From assembly GCF_029227915.1 (NCBI RefSeq), contig NC_079880.1, forward strand, positions 2,234,001-2,298,000: DNA of 64,000 bases, read 5' to 3'. Shown one piece after another: positions 11,489 to 18,199 of this stretch (within the stretch, counting starts at the first letter, position 1; every line of letters starts with the position of its first letter). The position numbers and the translations under genes are program-made. This DNA comes from Hydractinia symbiolongicarpus (lineage: Eukaryota; Cnidaria; Hydrozoa; Anthoathecata; Hydractiniidae). The notes beneath the pieces are model-generated. The model did no database searches. It saw nothing but the letters and a program-made list of their open reading frames with translations, and was not told where the DNA came from.

Positions 11489-12778
11489 ATGGCGGCGACG
11501 GACGTAAAAACGGACGAGGAAAATATTTTTAACAAAATGCTTGAGGATATTAATGAAGAGATGAATATTGAACATAATAATGTAACTGTTAAAAAAGGTG
11601 TATATAAAGAGCTCAATACAACTTTGAATGCAGAAGATTTTATCGATAAGCACTATGAAAAAACTAGATATAGCGCACTGAGAGATTCTATCCTTGAAGA
11701 CGTAAAAGGTGAGATAAACACTCTTATCTCAAATCAAATTTCAAAACTTGTCAATAATTGTTCAGTTGCTCATAAGGATGACCGAACGGATAAACTGGAA
11801 TCAAATTTATTGGAAGAAATTCAGTTTTTGCGACAAGAAATACAAAGTAAAAACGAAATCATAAAAATTTTAGTTGAAAACTCAGTCGAGCATAACTATT
11901 CTACAAAATCGCTACAGCAAGAAAATTTTAATTCATTTCAAACAGTTAATAAAAAAAATAAAAATAGAAGCACAATCATTAGCAACAACAATGAAGCTGT
12001 TAGTCGCCATAACAAGCAAAGCTTTGTTCATCGAAATCGATTTGAACATCTGTATAATGAGAATAATGATCACTCTGAAATAACAGAAAGTTTTAGAGGT
12101 GATACTTATAATAATAATAACTTTATACATAATAATGAGGAACTAATTGTACATAATAATGAAGACATAATTGTACATAATAATGAAGACATAATTGTAC
12201 ATAATAATAAAGAAAACATTCCAACAAAAAGGCAATCACTTAATAACGCTAATAACCTTATTAACACTAAAAAAATTACATGTATACTAGGAGACAGTAT
12301 AATAAAAGGCATCAACGGTTACAAGATGACCAAATCCCTTGACTACAACCAAAACAAGAGAGTTATACTAAAATCCTTTCCTGGAGCTACGACAGAAGAC
12401 ATGTATGAATACGTCAAACCAACCATGAAGAAAAAGCCAGATAACATCATCCTTCATGTTGGCACAAATGATCTTTCTAGAAACGTAGCACCAGAGGTTA
12501 TAGCTAACGATATAATTAATTTAGCAACATCATTGATTAACTCGAATATGAACGTATCCGTATCTGGTCTGACTCCAAGAAATGACGATCAAGGTATTAG
12601 ATGTGACGAACTCAATGACCACCTATATAAAGGATGTGCTGAACGAAATATCGCATTCATAAATCACTATCAGCAGATGGATCGGAATCGTCACCTTAAC
12701 AGAAGTAAACTACATTTGAACCAATATGGATCGGTAACACTGGCTAATTCTTTTTTAAATTTTATTTCTAAGGATTGA
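11489..12778 (+). CDS. LINE ORF1: coiled coil, Asn-rich repeat and SGNH/GDSL esterase domain
   Basis: The product is 429 aa. I chose the ATG at 11489 because it is the first inside the element and has a good context (A at -3, G at +4). An in-frame ATG at 11417 lies in the satellite and would add 24 aa. Residues about 90-130 look like a coiled coil (LESNLLEEIQFLRQEI). Residues about 205-245 are Asn-rich, with an 8-aa tandem repeat. Residues about 262-429 form an SGNH hydrolase domain: GDS (G268, D269, S270), GTND (325-328) and a C-terminal SKLHLNQYG with H409. The usual Asp of the last block is replaced: Ser is at 406. In CR1/L2-type elements such proteins are thought to bind element RNA or membranes; the esterase substrate is unknown. 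I see no zinc knuckle. The reading frame is intact, and ORF2 follows 12 nt downstream in the same frame. Confidence 0.92.
   Translation: MAATDVKTDEENIFNKMLEDINEEMNIEHNNVTVKKGVYKELNTTLNAEDFIDKHYEKTRYSALRDSILEDVKGEINTLISNQISKLVNNCSVAHKDDRTDKLESNLLEEIQFLRQEIQSKNEIIKILVENSVEHNYSTKSLQQENFNSFQTVNKKNKNRSTIISNNNEAVSRHNKQSFVHRNRFEHLYNENNDHSEITESFRGDTYNNNNFIHNNEELIVHNNEDIIVHNNEDIIVHNNKENIPTKRQSLNNANNLINTKKITCILGDSIIKGINGYKMTKSLDYNQNKRVILKSFPGATTEDMYEYVKPTMKKKPDNIILHVGTNDLSRNVAPEVIANDIINLATSLINSNMNVSVSGLTPRNDDQGIRCDELNDHLYKGCAERNIAFINHYQQMDRNRHLNRSKLHLNQYGSVTLANSFLNFISKD
12127..12222 (+). repeat. 24-bp in-frame tandem repeat inside ORF1
   Basis: Units start at 12127, 12151, 12175 and 12199 with core ACATAATAATGAAGACATAA; the last unit is diverged. 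Each encodes about eight residues of the type VHNNEDII. Twenty-four is a multiple of three, so copy-number change would keep the frame. The repeat forms a low-complexity linker between the coiled coil and the esterase domain. Confidence 0.9.
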
Positions 12779-12790
12779 CTTGGTGTTTGT

Positions 12791-13306
12791 ATGAGCAATA
12801 GTATCCCCACAAAAATATCTAACAAAAAAGAAGCAACTCTTCCTAATGCAATTGCACCATTTAATATAAATAAAACTCTAGAAACGATAGAAAATGATAT
12901 ATCGTTCTCTTCCTGCTTAAAAAACTTACGTCTACAAAACTTAAATAGGATTATTCTTGGACAAATTAACATTAATTCCGTACGAAATAAATTCGACTGT
13001 CTAGTTGATGCAATTGATGGAAACCTTGATGTTCTTTTAATCTCTGAAACTAAAATTGATAGCTCTTTTCCTACCGCTCAATTTAAAATTGACGGTTACA
13101 CAAAGCCTTTTCGTCTGGATCGTAATAGTAAAGGTGGAGGTATGCTCTTATATGTACGTCAAGATATTCCATCAAAACAGTTGCATCCAACTAGTACTAG
13201 TACGGACATTTTTGAAGGATTTTTTGTCGAACTAAACCTGCGAAAAAAAAATGGCTGCTCTGTTGCTCATACAACCACCACAAAAATGCTATATCTGAAC
13301 ATCTAA
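12791..13306 (+). CDS. ORF2 fragment 1: N-terminal half of the endonuclease
   Basis: This is a 171-aa reading frame. Residues about 1-45 are an unassigned leader. The endonuclease fold starts near residue 55 with GQININSVRNKFD. The metal-binding Glu is E86, in LLISETKID, followed by a Gly-rich GGGMLLYVR segment. This is an exonuclease-endonuclease-phosphatase family domain that nicks the target strand to prime reverse transcription. True homology ends at about 13251, in the first A9 run. The final residues up to the stop at 13306 are frameshift read-out; the proper frame resumes with codon TGG at 13252. Confidence 0.88.
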   Translation: MSNSIPTKISNKKEATLPNAIAPFNINKTLETIENDISFSSCLKNLRLQNLNRIILGQININSVRNKFDCLVDAIDGNLDVLLISETKIDSSFPTAQFKIDGYTKPFRLDRNSKGGGMLLYVRQDIPSKQLHPTSTSTDIFEGFFVELNLRKKNGCSVAHTTTTKMLYLNI

Positions 13307-13788
13307 AAAATATTGGTAACGGTCTTGATGTTTTGTCTGCAAATTATGACAACATATTACTATTAGGAGATTTTAATGCGGAAATTAAGGAAAATAGCAT
13401 GACAGAATTTGCTGAACTCTACAACCTTAAGTGCCTCGTGAAGGGCCCCACATGCTTTAAAAACCCTGATAACCCATCGTGTATTGATCTTTTTCTCACA
13501 AATCGATATAACTATTTCCAAAACACCAGCACATTGGAAACAGGTCTCTCCGATTTCCATAAAATGGCCATCACTGTAATGAAAATATATTTTCAGAAAC
13601 AAAAATCTCATATCATCAAATATAGGAATTACAAAAACTTTTCAAATGAACGTTTTTGTTATGAGCTAACATGTCGACTTCAAAATATAGAAAAATCAAA
13701 AAAAAAGATAGATGATGAGTTAGAAAACTTTCATGAATGTGCAAAATCAGTCCTTAACAAAATTGCGCCATTAAAAAAAAATACGTAA
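13252..13788 (+). CDS. ORF2 fragment 2: C-terminal half of the endonuclease and linker
   Basis: This frame carries the second half of the endonuclease. GDFNA is at 13366-13380 (catalytic Asp), then NPSCIDLFLTN, and LSDFHKM with the catalytic His in SDFH at 13549-13560. The SDFH spelling is common in CR1-like elements. A Lys-rich linker follows and includes RNYKNFSNERF. The first ATG in this frame is at 13333, but homology begins at 13252, so the fragment has no start of its own. It ends in the second A9 run at 13773-13781, with only a few read-out residues before the stop at 13786-13788. Confidence 0.88.
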   Translation, partial: WLLCCSYNHHKNAISEHLKNIGNGLDVLSANYDNILLLGDFNAEIKENSMTEFAELYNLKCLVKGPTCFKNPDNPSCIDLFLTNRYNYFQNTSTLETGLSDFHKMAITVMKIYFQKQKSHIIKYRNYKNFSNERFCYELTCRLQNIEKSKKKIDDELENFHECAKSVLNKIAPLKKNT

Positions 13789-15845
13789 GAGCAAACCAAT
13801 CACCGTTCATGAATAGGACCCTGCATAAGGCTGTTATGAAAAGAAGTAGGCTTAGAAATAAATACTTAAAAAATAGAACAGAAGAAAATAGATTAGCTTT
13901 TAATCAACAAGGAAATATTTGTGTCACACTATTTCGAAAAGAAAAATATGATTATTACAACAATCTAAATGTTAAAAAAATTACCGATAATAAGACATTT
14001 TGGAAAACTATAAAACCTTTCTTGTCCGATAAAGGACCATCGACCCAAATTATAACACTGATAGAAAAAGAAGAAATCATATCGGATGATGAAAAGGTTG
14101 CAAACATTTTCAACACTTTCTTCACGAATATTGTAAAAAATCTGGATCTTACAATATCTGACACAATCCTTGTAATTTGCTCAAACGTAGATGACCCTGT
14201 TTTGAAGGCTATTAAACGATATGAAAACCATCCAAGTATACTGAATATAAAAAAAAACATTGGTGATTACAATCCTGGTTTTTCCTTCAATCATGTAGAA
14301 AAAGCTGAAATCAGGAGAGAGATACGAAATTTGAATATTCATAAGGCATGCCAAGAAACCGATATACCAACAAAAATAATTAAGGAAAACGAAGATCAGT
14401 ATTTAGAAATTTTACATTTCTCTGTTAACTCTGCAATTGATCTGTGTAAATACCCAGAATTTTTGAAAAGGGCAGATGTGACACCACTTTTTAAAGAAAA
14501 AGACAGATCTAACAAATCAAACTACAGACCTATAAGCATTCTTAGTAACCTTTCAAAAATCTTTGAGAGATGTCTGTATCGTCAGATTGAAGATTATTTT
14601 AACCGATACTTAAGTAAGTTTCAGTGTGGATTTAGGAAAGGCTACAGTGCTCAGCACTGTCTCACTGTTATGCTTGAAAAATGGAAAAAGGCTGTTGATG
14701 AAGGTAAAGCATGTGGAGCCCTTCTGACTGATTTATCTAAAGCATTTGACTGTCTCCTACATGATTTACTGATCGCAAAACTTCATGCATATGGATTTGA
14801 CATGTATTCCCTACGCCTAATTATGAGTTATGTGAGTGGAAGATTTCAAAGAGTAAAGATAAAAAATTCGTATAGCTCATGGCTTGAAATATTGTTTGGC
14901 GTGCCGCAAGGATCTATTCTAGGCCCGTTACTTTTTAACATATTTATCTGCGATCTTTTCTCAGTTGAATTTGATTTTAATGACATTGAATTTTCGAGCT
15001 ATGCAGACGACACAACACCATATGTTATCGGTAACGACTCAAAGGAAGTCGTTACTAAACTTCAAAACATTTCTGAAAAAGTGTTTACATGGTTTGACAA
15101 TAATGCAATGAAAGCAAATGATGACAAGTGTCATTTGCTTTTAAGCGATAATGAAATATTAAGTACACAGATAGGCAACTCAGTAATAAAAGGCAGCACT
15201 CATGGACGCCTACTTGGAGTCATTATCGATAACAAACTTAAATTTGATCTGCATGAGTCTAAACTCTGTGCAAAAGCGAGTCAGAAACTAAATGCGCTTA
15301 CAAGGATGACATCTTTTATGAACTTTAATAAGAAGAAACTATTAATGAATTCCTTCGTAATTTCGCAATTCAATTACTGCCCTCTAGTTTGGATGTTTCA
15401 CAACAGAGCTCTAAACAATCGTATTAATCGAATACATGAAAAAGCACTGCGGATAGTCTATAGCGACAGTTCTTCTTCCTTCACAGACCTCCTTCATAAG
15501 GACAGCTCTGTTACGGTACACCAACGAAACCTACAATCTCTTGCAACTGAGATGTACAAAATAAAAAACGACATGGCTCCAGAAATAATGCAAGATATTT
15601 TTCCTGTTTATAATCCAAAATACAATCTAAGAAATAATCGAGAATTTACTGGCCGTAATGCTAAATCAGTTTACTATGGTACAGAAACTTTATCCTTTAT
15701 CGGTTACAAAATATGGCAACAAATTCCAGTAAGAATCAAAGAAATGTCATCCTTGCAATCCTTTAAATCCCAAATTAAAAAGTGGGTACCAAACTGCTCC
15801 TGCAGACTATGTAAAAAATACATCCCACAAATTGGTTTTATATGA
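13782..15845 (+). CDS. ORF2 fragment 3: reverse transcriptase and C-terminal domain
   Basis: This is the longest intact frame in the window; the first ATG at 13809 gives 678 aa. Numbered from that Met, the reverse transcriptase core covers about residues 215-480: SNYRPISILSNLSKIFE, FRKGYSAQHCL, motif A TDLSKAFD (D308, D314), motif B GVPQGSILGPLLFN (P366), motif C YADD (398-401; Asp at 400 and 401) and LLGVIID (from 468). All three catalytic Asp are present. A helical tail follows, and the end carries CSCRLCKKY (C663, C665, C668) with terminal GFI, a conserved CR1-type C-terminus. No RNase H is present. Homology extends upstream to 13782, so the ATG at 13809 is unlikely to be a real start. Confidence 0.93.
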   Translation, partial: YVRANQSPFMNRTLHKAVMKRSRLRNKYLKNRTEENRLAFNQQGNICVTLFRKEKYDYYNNLNVKKITDNKTFWKTIKPFLSDKGPSTQIITLIEKEEIISDDEKVANIFNTFFTNIVKNLDLTISDTILVICSNVDDPVLKAIKRYENHPSILNIKKNIGDYNPGFSFNHVEKAEIRREIRNLNIHKACQETDIPTKIIKENEDQYLEILHFSVNSAIDLCKYPEFLKRADVTPLFKEKDRSNKSNYRPISILSNLSKIFERCLYRQIEDYFNRYLSKFQCGFRKGYSAQHCLTVMLEKWKKAVDEGKACGALLTDLSKAFDCLLHDLLIAKLHAYGFDMYSLRLIMSYVSGRFQRVKIKNSYSSWLEILFGVPQGSILGPLLFNIFICDLFSVEFDFNDIEFSSYADDTTPYVIGNDSKEVVTKLQNISEKVFTWFDNNAMKANDDKCHLLLSDNEILSTQIGNSVIKGSTHGRLLGVIIDNKLKFDLHESKLCAKASQKLNALTRMTSFMNFNKKKLLMNSFVISQFNYCPLVWMFHNRALNNRINRIHEKALRIVYSDSSSSFTDLLHKDSSVTVHQRNLQSLATEMYKIKNDMAPEIMQDIFPVYNPKYNLRNNREFTGRNAKSVYYGTETLSFIGYKIWQQIPVRIKEMSSLQSFKSQIKKWVPNCSCRLCKKYIPQIGFI

Positions 15846-16052
15846 CTCGCGGATGTACTCTCGCTAATTTCATATTTGCTTATACACTCACTTAATTTAT
15901 ACAACCACAAATGTTTAAAAAATTGTATATATCTAAAAATATTTTATGCCTTATATTTATACTGTATATTTTAAAATCTTTCTTTTCAAGTTGACATTAA
16001 CTAGCTTTTATTAGCTATATATGTATATATACTTAGTCAACTATAAATAAAT
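15846..16052 (+). other. LINE 3' untranslated region
   Basis: An AT-rich 207-bp region follows the ORF2 stop. It has no ORF. It contains a candidate 3' stem-loop and ends with AATAAA at 16046-16051, just before the tail. LINEs of the L2/CR1 type often use a 3' RNA structure for recognition by their reverse transcriptase; that role here is inferred. Confidence 0.8.
15990..16041 (+). promoter_or_regulatory. Candidate 3' RNA stem-loop of the LINE
   Basis: GTTGAC (15990-15995) pairs with GTCAAC (16036-16041). Inside it, TAGCT (16002-16006) pairs with AGCTA (16013-16017) around a 6-nt loop. The intervening TATATATGTATATATA can pair with itself. The position, about 30 nt before the tail, suits a template recognition element. 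The stems are short and AT-rich regions fold easily, so confidence is low. Confidence 0.4.
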
Positions 16053-16071
16053 GAATAATAATAATAATAAT
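16053..16071 (+). repeat. (AAT)n tail of the LINE
   Basis: About six AAT units follow ATAAATAAATG and run directly into the right target-site duplication, which also begins AAT. The tail boundary is therefore ambiguous by one unit. A simple-repeat tail in place of poly(A) is usual for CR1, L2 and I-type LINEs. Confidence 0.93.
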
Positions 16072-16086
16072 AATAAAAGAAGTTTA
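16072..16086. repeat. Target-site duplication, right copy
   Basis: AATAAAAGAAGTTTA matches 11465-11479 at all 15 positions. The satellite monomer then continues in phase with ATCGCCGGCAAACG. Confidence 0.95.
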
Positions 16087-18199
16087 ATCGCCGGCAAACG
16101 AAAACCTGCGATTTCCCGTAAATCCCGTACTCGACCCGTATAGTCAAAAGTATAGAAAGAAAGTACCCAGGGAGTAAACTCATTTCCCAAACGATTTTTT
16201 AAATTATTATTTCACCACTAAAGCCCATGAGACTTGTAGTTTTTAAAAATGTTTTCATTTTTGATGAGACGGTGAATAAAAGAAGTTTAATCGCCGGCAA
16301 ACGAAAACCCGCAATTTCCCGTAAATCCCGGTCTCGGCCCGTATAGTCAAAAGTATACAAGGAAAGTACCCAGTGAGTAAACTCATTTCCCTAACGATTT
16401 TTTAAATTTTTTTTCACCACTAAAACGCATGAGACTTGTAGTTTTCAAAAATATTTTCATTTTTGATGAGACGCTTAATGAAAGAGGTTTAATCGCCGGA
16501 AAACAAAAACCCGCAATTTCCCGTAAATCCCGGGCTTGGCCCGTATAGTCGAATGTATACAAAGAGAGTACCCTGTGAGTAAACTCATTTCCAGAACGAT
16601 TTTTTAAAGTATTTTTTCACCACTAAAACGCATAAGACTTGTAGTTTTTAAAAATGTTTTCCTTTTTGATGAGACGCTGAATAAAAGAAGTTTAATCGCC
16701 GGCAAACGAAAACCCGCGATTTTCCGTAAATCCCGGCTTGGTCCGTATAGTCAAAAGTATACAAAGAAAGTACCCAGGGAGTAAACTCATTTCCAGAACG
16801 ATTTTTTAAATTATTTTTTTACCACTAAAACGCATGAGACTTGTAGTTTTTAAAAATGTTTTCATTTTTGATGAGACGCTGAATAAAAGAAGTTTAATCG
16901 CCGGCAAATGAAAACCCGCGATTTCCCGTAAATCCCGGGCTTGGCCCGTATAGTCAAAAGTATACAAAGGAAGTACCCAGGGAGTAAACTCATTTGCCGA
17001 ACGATTTTTTAAATTACTTTTTACCACTAAAACGCATGAGACTTGTAGTTTTTAAAAATGTTTTCATATTTGATGAGACGCTGAATAAAAGAAGTTTAAT
17101 CGCCGGCAAACGAAAACCTGCGATTTCCCGTAAATCCCGGACTCGGCCCGTATAGTCAAAAGTATACAAAGAAAGTACCCAGGGAGTAAACTCATTTCCA
17201 GAACGATTTTTTAAATTATTTTTTCACCACTAAAACGCATAAGACTTGTAGTTTTTAAACATGTTTTCATTTTTGATGAGACGCTGAATAAAAGAGGTTT
17301 AATCGCCGGCAAACGAAAACCCGCGATTTCCCGTAAATCCCGGGCTTGGCCGTATAGTCAAAAGTATACAAAGAAAGTACCCAGGGAGTAAACTCATTTC
17401 CCGAACGATTTCTTAAATTACTTTTTCACCACTAAAACGCATGAGACTTGTAGTTTTCAAAAATGTTTTCATTTTTGATGAAACGCTGAATAAAAGCAGT
17501 TTAATCGCCGGCAAACGAAAACCTGCGATTTCCCGTAAATCCCGGACTCGGCCCGTATAGTCAAAAGTATACAAAGAAAGTACCCAGGGAGTAAACTCAT
17601 TTCCAGAACGATTTTTTAAATTATTTTTTCACCACTAAAACGCATAAGACTTGTAGTTTTTAAACATGTTTTTATTTTTGATGAGACGCTGAATAAAAGA
17701 GGTTTAATCAGCGGCAAACGAAAACCCGCGATTTCCCGTAAATCCCGGGCTTGGCCGTATAGTCAAAAGTATACAAAGAAAGTACCCAGGGAGTAAACTC
17801 ATTTCCCGAACGATTTCTTAAATTACTTTTTCACCACTAAAACGCATGAGACTTGTAGTTTTCAAAAATGTTTTCATTTTTGATGAAACGCTGAATAAAA
17901 GCAGTTTAATCGCCAGCAAACGAAAACTTGCCATTTCCCTAAATCCCGGACTCGGCCCGTATAGTCAAAAGTATACAAAGAAAGTACCCAGGGAGTAAAC
18001 TCATTTCCAGAACGATTTTTTAAATTATTTTTTCACCACTAAAACGCATAAGACTTGTAGTTATTAAAAATGTTTTCATTTTTGATGAGACGCTGAATAA
18101 AAGAAGTTTAATCGCCGGCAAATGAAAACCCGCGATTTCCCGTAAATCCCGGGCTTGGCCCGTATAGTCAAAAGTAAACAAAGAAAGTACTCAGGGTGT
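16087..18199. repeat. 203-bp satellite, right arm, first part
   Basis: About ten monomers continue the left-arm order: the next AAGCCCATGAG / GGTCTCGG monomer is at about 16226-16336. A 2-monomer (405-bp) tandem follows. TTAAACATGTTTT recurs at about 17257 and 17662, and GATTTCTTAAATTA at about 17407 and 17812. No gene is seen. Confidence 0.93.

Larger units (their letters stand above)
12791..15845 (+). pseudogene. LINE ORF2 (endonuclease-reverse transcriptase), broken by two frameshifts
   Basis: The ORF2 region spans about 1018 codons, normal for CR1/L2 polyproteins, but lies in three frames: 12791-13306, 13252-13788 and 13782-15845. Both breaks coincide with runs of nine A (13243-13251 and 13773-13781), and both need the same -1 correction. 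This suggests loss of one A from each run, by slippage, by sequencing or assembly error, or less likely by programmed frameshifting. Homology is continuous across each break, with no missing domain. The start at 12791 is the first ATG after the ORF1 stop. As written, the gene would give a truncated endonuclease of 171 aa and no reverse transcriptase. Confidence 0.9.
11480..16071 (+). mobile_element. CR1/L2-like LINE (non-LTR retrotransposon) inserted in the satellite
   Basis: The element is 4592 bp between perfect 15-bp target-site duplications, with no terminal repeats. Its order is a 9-nt leader, ORF1 (coiled coil plus SGNH esterase), a 12-nt gap, ORF2 (endonuclease, reverse transcriptase, C-terminal CxCx2C), a 3' UTR of about 200 nt and an (AAT)n tail. 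No RNase H is seen after the reverse transcriptase. That argues against the I clade, which also has TAA-type tails, and fits CR1/L2. It probably moved by target-primed reverse transcription. Perfect duplications and long ORFs suggest a fairly recent insertion, but two frameshifts in ORF2 leave this copy probably unable to move by itself. The very short leader could mean slight 5' truncation. The clade is inferred from domain content, not from a tree. Confidence 0.95.

Noticed and set aside
13955-14260. Antisense ORFs within the LINE (also at 11933-12130, 12106-12315, 12691-12972, 13363-13611)
   Set aside because: They are shadows of ORF1 and ORF2 in AT-rich sequence, with no recognisable domain.
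11480-16071. LTR retrotransposon, I-clade LINE or RTE
   Set aside because: There are no terminal repeats, no protease or integrase, no RNase H after the reverse transcriptase, and two ORFs with an esterase in ORF1. These favour CR1/L2.
16040-16090. Genuine host microsatellite (AAT)n
   Set aside because: It lies exactly between the LINE 3' UTR and the target-site duplication, so it is the element's tail.
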